Positions 17,815 to 27,719 are shown, counted from the stretch's first letter. The stretch: 64,000 nucleotides of DNA from Bacteroides pyogenes_A (GCF_048595595.1 NZ_CP184347.1), one strand, 5' to 3'. Made by a program: numbers and translations. The notes: generated from the sequence alone by a model not told the origin.

Positions 17815-19719
17815 TCAGCGGCGGTTACGCTCCCGCCTTTCTCTATTCTTTTGTCTCTTGTCTTCATCCGCTTTCTGTTTTTTTAGTTCATCCGGCTTTT
17901 GCCTGTCTGCGGGGGTAGCGTGGATATCCCAGCTTTGCGTGGCCTCCCACAGCGCTTTATATTCCAAAATATTGGGATAATAATAAACTTCTTCAGGTTG
18001 CAGTCTACCGGCAAAGTCTCCGGTATCCCACTCACCGTTTCCATTCCGGTCGTTAATCAATCTGGCCCCGTACTTTCCGGGATTCAAGAAATAGAAGTCG
18101 GTCATTCCATCGACCACCCTCCGTCTGCGCACTACTTTATCCTGCGCGTCGAGCAACTCCACGAATGCTTCAGGGGCTGCTCCGGTTATGTTGAAATGGA
18201 GTGTGAAATACTCGTCTTCGCTACGCACCTTGAAAGTCTGCTTAATTTTATCCGTAGACAAACCGTATATGCCGTGAAACGCAGCAGAGTCCACAACCAT
18301 TTCATACTCGGCAGTCGGTTCCCAGTCATAATACAAATTAAACTTTCTTATACTCAACGAATCTCTTTCGAAGTCGAAAGACAAATCTTTCCACAGCGTA
18401 TCGACTCTCTGGCGCAAATGGATGGACGAACGCTCGAAACGGGCCACCGGCTCTTCGAAGTTGATGGAGATAGAGCCATACACATCCATAGACGAAGGAG
18501 CATTCACAACCATGGGCAAGTATCGGGGAGGCGGAGGTTCGTCCGCTTCGCCTCTCTTCTTCCTTTTCTTCTTCTTAGGCTCTTCTTTCACCGCCAATTT
18601 CTGCTTCGATACCAGATTCAGCGTATCCGTACGGGGAATCAGGCGGTCGAGCGTATCAGTATACAGATAGGTGAGGCTGAGCGAAAGCGTATCTTGTTTG
18701 TAAAGCAGGGAATCCTTCACCCAGTAGTGAATGGTGTCGCTGCGTTGCGACTTTTCAATGACAAAAGCATCCTTCTCTTGGAAATTCAAGCCTTTCAACA
18801 CAGGCAACGTATCCACCTGCCCTGTAAAATAAAGAGTAAACTTATGGGGAACAAGCCGCTCGGATTTCGCGAGAGATCGTGAGCGGCTGAGCTCCTTAAA
18901 CGCACGGAGCACGATGTCATCGGGCAAGTAGTGCGTATAGGACTTCTCTACAATGGTATCATAAGTCAGCGAATCCACCCATGCGGTATCCATCCGCGTA
19001 CGCCCTTCCATGCGGGGAATAATCAACGAGTCGCAAAAGGCGATCACCTCGCTCTTCTGCGTAAAAGCAAAGTTCTGGTCGGCGTCCATCAAAGCGTAGA
19101 TACGGTATTCTCCGGGAGCGACACCTCTGATAGAGAATCGTCCGCGGCTATCCGTCCGTCCTACCCTGTCGAGAGGAAGCTTTGTGAAAGCCGAATCGGC
19201 CGGATTGGAGTGCAGACCTACCATTATTCCTTTGATCGGCTCCAGATTGGATGCGTCGAGCACCGTCCCCGACACTTCCATCGTGTCTATCCGTTCGCCG
19301 GTAGAAAAAGTATAAGCAAAGTTCCCAAGAGGATTCCCCTCATTATTATCGACGATGGCATCCGAGAAGTCTATCGAATAAGTAGTATTCGGCTTTAGCG
19401 TATCGAGCAGATTAACCTTTATCTCTTTGCCCGCCGCTTTAATTTCAGGCTGTTGTAACTGCGGCGGAGAAATAACGATCTTCTCTCCCGGCTTTTCTAG
19501 TTTGATAAACTCATCGAAGCGAAGAACGATCTTCTTCCTTGTACTCTTTATTGCTCCGGAAGGAGGAGTACTTCCTATAAAGCGCGGGGGAGTCTCATCA
19601 ATCGGACCTCCGTCCGGTCGACCTATGCTGGCACAGGAGTATAATGCAGCCGCCAACGCAATCGCCGAAAACAACTTGCGAAGAATCTGTTGAATCTTTT
19701 GAATATCATGATATAACAT
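17815..19719 (-). CDS. Ig-like domain lipoprotein (Big_5 type)
   Basis: About 634 residues from the ATG at 19719. The leader ends ALYSC, a lipobox, after the hydrophobic FSAIALAAA. An N-terminal Ig-like domain (DETPPRFIGSTPPSGA, then KKIVLRFDEFIKLEKPGEKIVISPP and LKPNTTYSIDFSDAIVDNNEGN) is of the SbsA/Big_5 class; next comes a carboxypeptidase-regulatory-like stretch (GRFSIRGVAPGEYRIYALMDADQN). A Lys/Arg run (KEEPKKKKRKKRGEADEP, about 390-410) separates the two halves, and the C-terminus is highly charged. A box TATTTTTG at 19731-19724 on the minus strand would leave almost no leader before 19719; the alternative ATG at 19746 would lie upstream of it. Translation is closely followed by the DUF3108 gene. 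Function unknown. Confidence 0.8.
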   Translation of the reverse strand: MLYHDIQKIQQILRKLFSAIALAAALYSCASIGRPDGGPIDETPPRFIGSTPPSGAIKSTRKKIVLRFDEFIKLEKPGEKIVISPPQLQQPEIKAAGKEIKVNLLDTLKPNTTYSIDFSDAIVDNNEGNPLGNFAYTFSTGERIDTMEVSGTVLDASNLEPIKGIMVGLHSNPADSAFTKLPLDRVGRTDSRGRFSIRGVAPGEYRIYALMDADQNFAFTQKSEVIAFCDSLIIPRMEGRTRMDTAWVDSLTYDTIVEKSYTHYLPDDIVLRAFKELSRSRSLAKSERLVPHKFTLYFTGQVDTLPVLKGLNFQEKDAFVIEKSQRSDTIHYWVKDSLLYKQDTLSLSLTYLYTDTLDRLIPRTDTLNLVSKQKLAVKEEPKKKKRKKRGEADEPPPPRYLPMVVNAPSSMDVYGSISINFEEPVARFERSSIHLRQRVDTLWKDLSFDFERDSLSIRKFNLYYDWEPTAEYEMVVDSAAFHGIYGLSTDKIKQTFKVRSEDEYFTLHFNITGAAPEAFVELLDAQDKVVRRRRVVDGMTDFYFLNPGKYGARLINDRNGNGEWDTGDFAGRLQPEEVYYYPNILEYKALWEATQSWDIHATPADRQKPDELKKQKADEDKRQKNRERRERNRR

Positions 19720-19879
19720 GTCGCAAAAATAAACGTTCTTTAGCAATAAACAGTACGTTTCTCGCTAATTTATCAAAAAAACAAAAGATATTGCAATCCG
19801 GATGCCCCTAAAAGCAAAAAAACACTGCTATTAGAGGAAATACCGCACATTAGGTATTGTATAAAGCCGAACAAACTCT

Positions 19880-19887
19880 TACCTTTG
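19880..19887 (+). promoter_or_regulatory. -7 box upstream of the His-rich protein
   Basis: TACCTTTG fits TANNTTTG, 32 bases before the ATG at 19920, with ATTG near 19856 at roughly the -33 distance. It likely drives the His-rich protein and probably the TonB receptor behind it. Confidence 0.55.
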
Positions 19888-19919
19888 CCGACAATTGGCA
19901 ATAGCCATCGACTGTCGGA

Positions 19920-20240
19920 ATGAAACATATCAGACTGAAACAAAAACACAGGGCAGCCATCGCATGGATGTTATTTTTAATGCTGATGCCGCTATTTGCC
20001 GTGAAAGCCGCACACTTTCACGATGATGAATCGTGTGCACATGCAGACCGGTCGCATCACCACTCATCCGGCAATTGCGAAATATGCCTTTTCGTGCTTT
20101 CCGACTTTACCGAAGCCGAAAGTTTCCATTTCCGGCATTTACAAACATTCGCACCTCTCATCCGCCCTGTCACGGAAGAAGAAGGAGCTTGTGCGACCAT
20201 ACTCTCCCCTACGCTGAGGGCTCCTCCGGTAGCCGTTTAG
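19920..20240 (+). CDS. Small His/Cys-rich exported or membrane protein
   Basis: A 106-residue protein I do not recognise by name. One hydrophobic segment (about 14-30, IAWMLFLMLMPLFAVKAA) is followed by a metal-binding-like stretch: HFHDDESCAH, then HADRSHHHSS and GNCEICLF. Eight His and three Cys fall within about 25 residues. The next gene, 141 bases downstream on the same strand, is a TonB receptor whose motifs resemble metal or haem receptors. Inference: a periplasmic-side metal sensor or chaperone of this uptake locus. A -7 box lies 32 bases upstream. Confidence 0.75.
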   Translation: MKHIRLKQKHRAAIAWMLFLMLMPLFAVKAAHFHDDESCAHADRSHHHSSGNCEICLFVLSDFTEAESFHFRHLQTFAPLIRPVTEEEGACATILSPTLRAPPVAV

Positions 20241-20381
20241 CCTTTTCATTTCACTCAGGGAGGTTGTACAAACCTTCGTCTGCTTTTTTCATGGAATACG
20301 TGAAAAGATATTGCCTTATGCCTTCGGGTCAGCGGGTATCTCTTTTCAACATATTCCCTTTTCAAACCATTCACATAGAAA

Positions 20382-22736
20382 ATGATTATTCATACATATA
20401 TAAGATATGTGTGTCTGTTCGTCGTTTTCCTCGCCATTGGTTCCTGCGTAGATATGCGGGGACAAACGGCGTGGAAACAAGCAGCGCCGGAACTCGCACG
20501 AAAAATCAAGCTACGTATTATCGATGGCGAAACCAACGCCCCTATCGACGGAGCATACATCTCAATAGGCGGAGAGGCGTTTATCAGTTCGCCGGACGGG
20601 TACGCCACCCTACCGCAAGGGCTCAAGCCGGAAGGTAAGGTTGCCGTACAATGCTTAGGCTACAGGACACAAGTGGCAGATTTGAAAGCGTTGCCGCATA
20701 AAGGTTCGGTGTATACCATCCACCTGATTCCGGAGGTGAAGCGGCTCGCAGAGGTGGTTATCAGCAGCGAACGGCAAAGCGCTACGGTAAATGCCGTGAG
20801 CAACAAGCTCTCATCCGCCGCCATCGACCAATCGCTGGGAAAATCGCTGGCATCGCTGCTGGAACAAGTGAGCGGCGTGAGTTCCATACAGACCGGGACC
20901 ACCGTGGCGAAGCCCGTGATTCAGGGAATGCACGGAAACCGTATACTGATTATCAATAACGGAGCGCGACAAACCGGCCAGCAATGGGGAGCAGACCATG
21001 CACCGGAAGTGGATATGAACAACAGCAGTTCCATCCAAGTGGTGAAAGGAGCTGATGCCGTGCGCTACGGTTCGGAAGCCTTGGGAGGAATTATCGTAAT
21101 GGATCAGAAAACGTTGCCCTTCCGGCAAAAGGAGCTGAAAGGCAAAGTAACGTCGTTGTACGGAAGCAACGGACACCGCTATGCCTTTGTAGGACAGATA
21201 GAAAGTTCATTACCCTTTCTCAGAGATATTGCCTGGCGGATGCAGGGCACTTACTCCAACTCCGGCGACCGATCGACAGCCAATTATCTGCTGAACAATA
21301 CCGGCACACGGGAACTCAATTTTTCCGCCGGTATCGGATACGACCGGGAGCGCCTGAGGATAGAGAGCTTTTACAGCCGGTACGACAACCGGATGGGGGT
21401 GATGCTGAGCGCACAGATGGGGAGTGAAGACCTGCTGGCCGAACGCATCCGGTTGGGCCGTCCCGTATTGGTAGATCCCTTTACGCGCAGCATTACTTAT
21501 CCTCGCCAGCGAGTAGTACACGAAACGTTGATAGGGAAGGTAAAATATGATACAGGAAAATGGGGAGAGCTCTTCTGGCAAGGTTCGTGGCAGAAAGACA
21601 AGCGAACGGAGAACCGTATCCGACGGATGAACCGCTCGGATATTCCCGCCGTCGGACTCAATCTGAAATCGTTTCAGAACTTAATCCGATGGAACATAGG
21701 GTACGGTGCGTGGCAAACCGAAGCGGGCGGACAATTCATGTTTATCGACAACTACAGCCAGACCGGTACGGGAGTGGTTCCCATCATCCCCAATTACACC
21801 GAAACATCGTGGGGCGTGTATGCCATACAGAAATTTCACCGCAACCGCTGGGATGCCGAAGCGGGCATACGCTCGGACTTTCAGGAAACGAAAGCAACGG
21901 GATACGACTGGACGGGAGTTGCCTACGGAGGATCGCGTAAGTTCAGGAATCTCTCTTACAGTCTCGGAACCCGATATAAAATATCCAATCAGTGGTCGCT
22001 CACATCGAATTTGGGGTTGGCGTGGCGCGCCCCTCATGTGTACGAGCTTTACAGCAACGGCAACGAACTGGGTTCGGGCATGTTTGTAAAAGGAGACTCT
22101 GCCATGCGCTCGGAACAAAGCTACAAATGGATTACTTCAGTGAACTATCGCACTAAAAAGCTGAATGTTCGTATCGACGGATACCTGCAATGGATAGACA
22201 ATTATATCTACGATGAACCCACGCGGAAGAATATCACCGTCATTTCCGGATCATATCCCGTATTCCAATACAAACAAACACGCGCGTTTTTCCGAGGGAT
22301 AGATCTCGACCTCCGGTTCGTTCCTCTCGGTTCGCTGGAGTACCGTCTCATTACGTCGCTCATCTGGGCAAACGAGCAAAGTTCCGGCAACTATTTGCCG
22401 TATATCCCGCCCATGCGTATCGACCACCAACTGACGTGGACACCCGCAACAAGGCGGAGCTTCGCGCCGCATCTGACCCTGAAGCACCGCTTCACGGCAA
22501 AACAAACACGCTTCGACCCCAAGACAGACCTTATCGACCATACGCCTCCCGCTTACCATCTGCTCGGCTTCGAAGCGGGCGTGGAGTGGAGCGTAGGGAG
22601 GAAACATAAGATACGCTTCCTGCTGGCGGGCGACAACATACTCAATAAAGAGTATAAAGAATACACCAACCGTTCGCGCTACTATGCCCACGACATGGGG
22701 CGCGACGTACGTTGCTCCGTGCAATGGAGCTTTTAA
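20382..22736 (+). CDS. TonB-dependent outer-membrane receptor (possible metal receptor)
   Basis: A 784-residue receptor with a signal segment (about 1-28), an N-terminal carboxypeptidase-regulatory-like domain (KIKLRIIDGETNAPIDGAYISIGG), a plug domain (GKSLASLLEQVSGVSSIQTG, GMHGNRILIINNGARQTGQQWGADHAPEVD, IQVVKGADAVRYGSEALGG) and a 22-strand barrel ending in VQWSF. It is not a SusC: no SusD follows and it is shorter. The GMHGNR/DHAPEVD plug block recalls ZnuD-like and other metal receptors. With a His-rich protein upstream and a His-containing lipoprotein downstream (58 bases), uptake of a metal or metal complex is a reasonable guess. Confidence 0.88.
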   Translation: MIIHTYIRYVCLFVVFLAIGSCVDMRGQTAWKQAAPELARKIKLRIIDGETNAPIDGAYISIGGEAFISSPDGYATLPQGLKPEGKVAVQCLGYRTQVADLKALPHKGSVYTIHLIPEVKRLAEVVISSERQSATVNAVSNKLSSAAIDQSLGKSLASLLEQVSGVSSIQTGTTVAKPVIQGMHGNRILIINNGARQTGQQWGADHAPEVDMNNSSSIQVVKGADAVRYGSEALGGIIVMDQKTLPFRQKELKGKVTSLYGSNGHRYAFVGQIESSLPFLRDIAWRMQGTYSNSGDRSTANYLLNNTGTRELNFSAGIGYDRERLRIESFYSRYDNRMGVMLSAQMGSEDLLAERIRLGRPVLVDPFTRSITYPRQRVVHETLIGKVKYDTGKWGELFWQGSWQKDKRTENRIRRMNRSDIPAVGLNLKSFQNLIRWNIGYGAWQTEAGGQFMFIDNYSQTGTGVVPIIPNYTETSWGVYAIQKFHRNRWDAEAGIRSDFQETKATGYDWTGVAYGGSRKFRNLSYSLGTRYKISNQWSLTSNLGLAWRAPHVYELYSNGNELGSGMFVKGDSAMRSEQSYKWITSVNYRTKKLNVRIDGYLQWIDNYIYDEPTRKNITVISGSYPVFQYKQTRAFFRGIDLDLRFVPLGSLEYRLITSLIWANEQSSGNYLPYIPPMRIDHQLTWTPATRRSFAPHLTLKHRFTAKQTRFDPKTDLIDHTPPAYHLLGFEAGVEWSVGRKHKIRFLLAGDNILNKEYKEYTNRSRYYAHDMGRDVRCSVQWSF

Positions 22737-22794
22737 AAACAATGGGCTTTTAAAAAAACAAAAACGATTTATTCATTTATAAAACAAGAAAAAG

Positions 22795-23829
22795 ATGAAA
22801 AAAACAAATGTATTGAAAACAGGAATTATGCTCTTGACCGGGAGCTTGCTTATGCTGGGACTCAACGCTTGCAGCAAAGATCCCGAAGTACCCAAAAACG
22901 AAATAGAGGAGAAGCTGCATGAAGATCCCGTTAAAATGACCATCAAATTGGTGGAATGCCATCTGCATGCCGACTGGAATGAAATTCAGAAAGTGGGAGG
23001 TCCTCATCAGAACCCCGAATCCCCGGCCAAATACATGAAGAGAATACAGGAGGTAACGTATGAAGTGAAACAGGGAGAAGGCTGGAAACTTGCCGAAGGA
23101 AGCCAAAGCAAATTTTATGTTCAGCAGTGCGGAAATTACTACACCAAACTGGGCGAAAAAAAGAATTATACCCCCGCTCCTATCTATCTCATGTTTATTA
23201 ACTACTATAACGTGAAAGGTGAACTGATGAACAACCAGTTTGTGGAGAACGGACAAGAGAATATTCACCAGCACTTCTTCACGCCGGTCAACATCAAAAA
23301 GACTTTCGACGGTGTAGACGAGGCAGACGATCAGGATCCGACTAAGCTCATCGACTACCTTTATACAGACACAACGCCTTGGGACAAAACAAAGAAATTA
23401 GACAAAGCCAAAATCACGGGAGGCGAAAACCCGATAGGGATGAAAGGAGCCATCCGCTTCCTCAAAGACCGCAAGGAGTTCGACCTGCAAATCCGCCTTT
23501 ACCACGGATACGTTTCCAAGATCAATCCCCAAACGAATACGTTCGACCCGTTCTACAAGCCCTCAGGAGGCCTGATACAACGCGGCACGTGGGACGTGAA
23601 CGTCAAAGTACCCGTTGTCGTTTTCTGGTCGCGCGAAGAAACCGTCTTCGAGATAGAAGATAAAACCGACCTGTCTACCATAACCGAAGAAACGGTAGAC
23701 GAAGACGGAAAGAAAGTGATCCGTTCCATCATGAAGACTTTCAACATCAGTTGGGAGGAGGCTGTTAAAGAATTCCACACCTACACTTACCAATCAGGAG
23801 ATATCGAGTCGGGCAGCATCTGGCTCTAA
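22795..23829 (+). CDS. Lipoprotein linked to the TonB receptor
   Basis: A 344-residue lipoprotein (MLGLNACSKDPEVPKNE, Cys about 26, acidic residues after it suggest surface display). I do not recognise the family. Possible metal ligands: ECHLHADWNEI (about 51-60), GGPHQNP, and ENIHQHFFTPV (about 155-165). The rest is mixed, with a final WEEAVKEFHTYTYQSGDIESGSIWL. It follows the TonB receptor by 58 bases and is closed by a strong terminator, so the three genes from 19920 are probably one unit. Inferred role: surface binding partner of the receptor. Confidence 0.75.
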   Translation: MKKTNVLKTGIMLLTGSLLMLGLNACSKDPEVPKNEIEEKLHEDPVKMTIKLVECHLHADWNEIQKVGGPHQNPESPAKYMKRIQEVTYEVKQGEGWKLAEGSQSKFYVQQCGNYYTKLGEKKNYTPAPIYLMFINYYNVKGELMNNQFVENGQENIHQHFFTPVNIKKTFDGVDEADDQDPTKLIDYLYTDTTPWDKTKKLDKAKITGGENPIGMKGAIRFLKDRKEFDLQIRLYHGYVSKINPQTNTFDPFYKPSGGLIQRGTWDVNVKVPVVVFWSREETVFEIEDKTDLSTITEETVDEDGKKVIRSIMKTFNISWEEAVKEFHTYTYQSGDIESGSIWL

Positions 23830-23882
23830 AGCAGCTTCTCCGGATTGAAGTTTCTTCGGACATCCTCCGAAGCGAACGGTGC

Positions 23883-23929
23883 GGTTGGCTATGGGTGACA
23901 TCCGGGTTACCCATAGCCAACCTTTTTTT
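23883..23929 (+). terminator. Rho-independent terminator
   Basis: A perfect 14-bp stem, GGTTGGCTATGGGT (23883-23896) with ACCCATAGCCAACC (23909-23922), 12-base loop, followed by seven T. It closes the TonB receptor-lipoprotein unit. Confidence 0.93.
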
Positions 23930-24030
23930 ACGCATAGCTGCAACGACCTCTCGTCCATTTTTTCGAATCCGGGAAACAATCTGTAAATCAGTCATTTGAA
24001 TCAATACCCAAATAAGCATTCATTTTCACT

Positions 24031-24190
24031 CCGGTGAGTATATATAGTCAGTCCGGTGACTATATATTGCCACCGCGGTAGCTATATATGGTCACCCACC
24101 ATGAGTATATATGGTCATCAACCATGAGTATATATGGTTACCGACCATGAGTATATATAGTCACCGACCATGAGTATAATTATATATCAT
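24031..24190. repeat. TATATAT array, copy B (7 blocks, 22-23 bp period)
   Basis: Blocks start at 24039, 24061, 24083, 24106, 24129, 24152 and about 24181 (the last is imperfect). Spacers carry ACC/GGT cores, with the later ones reading ACCATGAG before each block. The array lies between the terminator at 23883 and the beta-galactosidase gene, in a 551-base gap. The rest of the gap holds a weak -7-like box, TATCTTTA, at 24336. Confidence 0.92.
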
Positions 24191-24380
24191 GGCGGATAGC
24201 CTGATACAAAATCCGGAATAAACAGAGCCGAGAATCCGGCAGTATTTCCGGAGAGTTTTCTTGCTTCGAACACAAAATATCGGCAGCCGCCACAGGTGCG
24301 GGAAGAAAACAATATGAAAAACAGAATAATCTTCTTATCTTTATCGCCCGAAATAATGAACCTAATAGTATAAAGAAACC

Positions 24381-27300
24381 ATGAAGAAACAACTTTTCTC
24401 CTGTTGTCTGGCAGTGTTAGGACTGGCAACGACACAAGCACAAACATTCAACGAATGGAAAGACCCGGAAGTGAACGCCGTAAACCGGGCTGCCATGCAC
24501 ACCAACTACTTCGCTTACGCATCTGCCGAAGAAGCGCGAACAGGCATCAAAGAACAATCGGACAACTTTATGACGCTGAACGGAACGTGGAAGTTCAACT
24601 GGGTGAGAAATGCCGACGAACGTCCCACCGACTTCTTCCGCACCGGATTCGACGACCGCGGATGGGACAACATCAAAGTACCCGCCGTATGGGAACTCAA
24701 CGGATACGGAGACCCCATTTACGTGAATGTGGGATACGCATGGAGAAACCAGTATAAGAATAACCCGCCCTACGTTCCTACCGCCAACAACCACGTAGGT
24801 TCTTACCGCAAAGAGATTGAGCTACCTGCCGGATGGAGGGGCAAGGAGATATTCGCCCATTTCGGTTCGGTGACGTCGAACATGTATCTCTGGGTGAACG
24901 GTCGCTATGTGGGATACAGTGAAGACAGTAAGCTGGAAGCCGAATTCAACCTCACCGGCTACCTGAAGCCGGGCAAAAACCTGATTGCCTTCCAAGTGTT
25001 CCGCTGGTGCGACGGTACTTACCTCGAAGACCAGGACTTTTTCCGTTACTCGGGTGTAGGACGCGACTGTTATTTGTACGCGCGTGAAAAGAAACATATA
25101 CGCGACATCCGGGTGACTCCCGATCTGGACGAACAGTACACAAACGGGACGCTGCACGTCGCTATCGATATGAACGGAAGCGGAACAGTATCCCTCGACC
25201 TGCTCGACACCCAAGGGCAGCGTGTCGCTGCCGCCGAAGTGAAAGGCTCGGGAAAGCTGAGCACCGTTCTCTCCGTTCCGAATCCTGAGAAGTGGACAGC
25301 CGAAACACCGAATCTGTACAAGCTCGTTGCCACGCTGAAAAGCGGAAACAATCCGCTCGAAGTGATTCCCGTAAACGTCGGTTTCCGCAAGATCGAACTG
25401 AAAGGCAGCCAAATACTGGTCAACGGACAGCCGGTACTCTTCAAAGGAGCCAACCGCCATGAGCTCGACCCTGACGGAGGATACGTGGTTTCGACCGAGC
25501 GGATGGTGCAGGATATACAGGTGATGAAGCAACTGAACATCAACGCCGTGCGCACTTGCCACTACCCTTGCGACAACCGCTGGTACGACCTGTGCGACCG
25601 CTATGGCATCTACGTAGTGGCGGAAGCGAACGTGGAATCGCACGGAATGGGATACGGAGACAAGACGCTGGCAAAGAACCCCATCTATGCCAAAGCGCAT
25701 CTCGAACGGAACCAGCGCAACGTGCAGCGCGGATACAACCATCCGTCCATCATCTTCTGGTCGCTGGGCAACGAGGCCGGTATGGGACCGAACTTCGAGA
25801 AGTGCTACACGTGGGCAAAAAAAGAAGACCCCACACGAGCCGTACAATACGAACAGGCACGCACCAGTGAGTTCACCGACATCTACTGCCCCATGTACAG
25901 AGACTATGAAACTTGCATCAACTATTGCGAAGGCAATATCGACAAACCGCTCATCCAATGCGAATACGCGCATGCGATGGGAAACTCCGAAGGAGGATTC
26001 AAGGAATATTGGGACATCATACGCAAGTATCCGAAGTATCAGGGCGGATTCATCTGGGATTTCGTCGACCAGTCGTGCCGGTGGAAGAACAAAGACGGTG
26101 TAGAGATATACGGCTACGGAGGCGACTTCAACAAGTACGACGCTTCGGACAACAACTTCTGCGACAACGGACTCATCAGTCCCGACCGTGTGCCGAATCC
26201 CCATGCCTATGAAGTGGCGTTCTTCTACCAGAATATCTGGACTACCGCCGCCGACTTGGAAAAAGGCGAGGTGAACGTTTACAACGAAAACTTCTTCCGT
26301 GACCTTTCTGCCTATTACATGGAATGGCAACTGCTGGCAGATGGCGAAGTGATGCAGACAGGCACTGTGCCAGAGTTGTCGGCAGCGCCTCAGCAAACCG
26401 TACGACTCCGCCTGCCCTTCGATGCAAGCAAGTTGTGCCCCGGCAAGGAAATCCTGCTCAACGTAAGCTATAAGCTGAAAAATGCCGAAGCGCTGCTTCC
26501 GGCAGGTAGCACGGTGGCTTACAACCAACTCACCGTACGCGGATACGAAGCGCGCGGATTGAGCGTCGATAACGAGACCGATACCAACATGCCCGCCGAT
26601 GCAGCCACTGTTTGGGACAATGATTACAACTACCTCATCGTTTCGGGCAATGACTTTACCGTAGAGTTCAACAAGAGAGACGGCTACCTCTGTCGGTACG
26701 ATGTGAAAGGCGTCTCTTTCATGGAGCCGGGAAGCGCTCTGACACCGAACTTCTGGCGCGCTCCGACCGATAACGATTACGGTGCAGGTCTTCAGCACAA
26801 ATACGCCGTATGGAAACATCCGCACCTGAAGCTGACTTCACTGAAACACAACACCGAAAACGGGCAAACGGTGGTACGTACCGAATACGATATGAGCGCT
26901 ACCGGTGCGAAACTGTACCTGATGTACACCATTAATAATAAAGGTGCGATAAAGGTCACCCAACGAATGGAGGCGGACAAAAACCGGAAAGTATCCGAAA
27001 TGTTCCGCTTCGGGATGCAACTGCGCATGCCTATCGCTTTCAACCGGATAGAATACTACGGAAGAGGCCCCGGCGAGAACTACTCCGACCGCAATCACGG
27101 CGCTTTGCTGGGCAGATACAGCCAAACGGTGGAAGAACAGTTCTACCCGTACATACGCCCGCAGGAGACGGGAACCAAGACTGACATTCGTTGGTGGAGA
27201 TTATCCGGTGCAAGCGGTACAGGACTGCAATTTACAGCCGACGCCCCCTTCTCGGCTTCGGCACTGAATTATACCATCGAGTCGCTCGACGACGGCAGCG

Positions 27301-27485
27301 AGAAAGACCAGCGCCATGCATCGGAAGTAGAGAAGGCGAACTTCACCAACTTTTGCATCGACAAAATACAGATGGGACTGGGTTGCGTCACCAGTTGGGG
27401 AGCCATCCCGCTGGAACAGTACCGCCTGCCTTATCAGGACTATGAGTTCAGCTTCATCATGAAGCCTGTCGGCGGAGCTTTCTGA
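24381..27485 (+). CDS. GH2 beta-galactosidase, secreted LacZ-type
   Basis: A 1034-residue enzyme with a signal peptide (1-20, ending TTQA). Domain order is that of LacZ: jelly-roll (about 50-235), Ig-like (240-335), TIM barrel (336-630), second Ig-like, and the C-terminal beta-galactosidase small-chain domain (about 750-1025, with FWRAPTDNDYG and RIEYYGRGPGENYSDR). The acid/base is Glu 465 in FWSLGNEAG and the nucleophile Glu 528 in IQCEYAHAMGNS; ANRHELDPDGG is the metal/active-site loop. Unlike cytosolic LacZ it is exported, so it likely trims galactosides in the periplasm or at the surface. It stands alone; the nearest glycan genes are the HTCS locus 1.7 kb downstream. Confidence 0.95.
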   Translation: MKKQLFSCCLAVLGLATTQAQTFNEWKDPEVNAVNRAAMHTNYFAYASAEEARTGIKEQSDNFMTLNGTWKFNWVRNADERPTDFFRTGFDDRGWDNIKVPAVWELNGYGDPIYVNVGYAWRNQYKNNPPYVPTANNHVGSYRKEIELPAGWRGKEIFAHFGSVTSNMYLWVNGRYVGYSEDSKLEAEFNLTGYLKPGKNLIAFQVFRWCDGTYLEDQDFFRYSGVGRDCYLYAREKKHIRDIRVTPDLDEQYTNGTLHVAIDMNGSGTVSLDLLDTQGQRVAAAEVKGSGKLSTVLSVPNPEKWTAETPNLYKLVATLKSGNNPLEVIPVNVGFRKIELKGSQILVNGQPVLFKGANRHELDPDGGYVVSTERMVQDIQVMKQLNINAVRTCHYPCDNRWYDLCDRYGIYVVAEANVESHGMGYGDKTLAKNPIYAKAHLERNQRNVQRGYNHPSIIFWSLGNEAGMGPNFEKCYTWAKKEDPTRAVQYEQARTSEFTDIYCPMYRDYETCINYCEGNIDKPLIQCEYAHAMGNSEGGFKEYWDIIRKYPKYQGGFIWDFVDQSCRWKNKDGVEIYGYGGDFNKYDASDNNFCDNGLISPDRVPNPHAYEVAFFYQNIWTTAADLEKGEVNVYNENFFRDLSAYYMEWQLLADGEVMQTGTVPELSAAPQQTVRLRLPFDASKLCPGKEILLNVSYKLKNAEALLPAGSTVAYNQLTVRGYEARGLSVDNETDTNMPADAATVWDNDYNYLIVSGNDFTVEFNKRDGYLCRYDVKGVSFMEPGSALTPNFWRAPTDNDYGAGLQHKYAVWKHPHLKLTSLKHNTENGQTVVRTEYDMSATGAKLYLMYTINNKGAIKVTQRMEADKNRKVSEMFRFGMQLRMPIAFNRIEYYGRGPGENYSDRNHGALLGRYSQTVEEQFYPYIRPQETGTKTDIRWWRLSGASGTGLQFTADAPFSASALNYTIESLDDGSEKDQRHASEVEKANFTNFCIDKIQMGLGCVTSWGAIPLEQYRLPYQDYEFSFIMKPVGGAF

Positions 27486-27493
27486 CCCGTACG

Positions 27494-27651
27494 AGACGGG
27501 CTTTAATTGCCGGACAGTTCCCTTGAACTCGAGCTGGGAGTCATGTGCGGCGATAGCGGCATTGCTTTAATTGCCGCACAGTTCCCTTGAACTTCGGTTT
27601 TCGTGTAGTTGCTTCGGATTAGTGCGAGACGGGCTTTAATTGCCGGACAGC
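27494..27651. repeat. Three degenerate repeats after the GH2 gene
   Basis: CTTTAATTGCCG is found at 27501, 27565 and 27634, each followed by GACAG or CACAG; the first two also share GTTCCCTTGAACT, and the first and third share CGAGACGGG in front. Distances are 64 and 69 bases, close to the 66-base period seen in the 50-58 kb region. Confidence 0.8.
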
Positions 27652-27661
27652 CGGATACAAG

Positions 27662-27719
27662 AAGTCCCCTTATCAGTTGTTTCCATCCGTTGGAAAAGAA
27701 TCTGATAAGGGGACTTTCA
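27662..27719 (+). terminator. Long hairpin, probable terminator of the GH2 gene
   Basis: AAGTCCCCTTATCAG (27662-27676) pairs perfectly with CTGATAAGGGGACTT (27702-27716), and the loop contains a second stem, TTTCCA with TGGAAA. It is followed by only a short T-rich stretch (TTTCATTAT), so termination is likely but not certain. The remaining sequence to the DIP1984 gene holds nothing I recognise. Confidence 0.7.

Noticed and set aside
24822..26825. Minus-strand open frame of 667 codons opposite the GH2 gene
   Set aside because: Shadow of the beta-galactosidase frame, which has all catalytic motifs; the antisense product has no recognisable domain.
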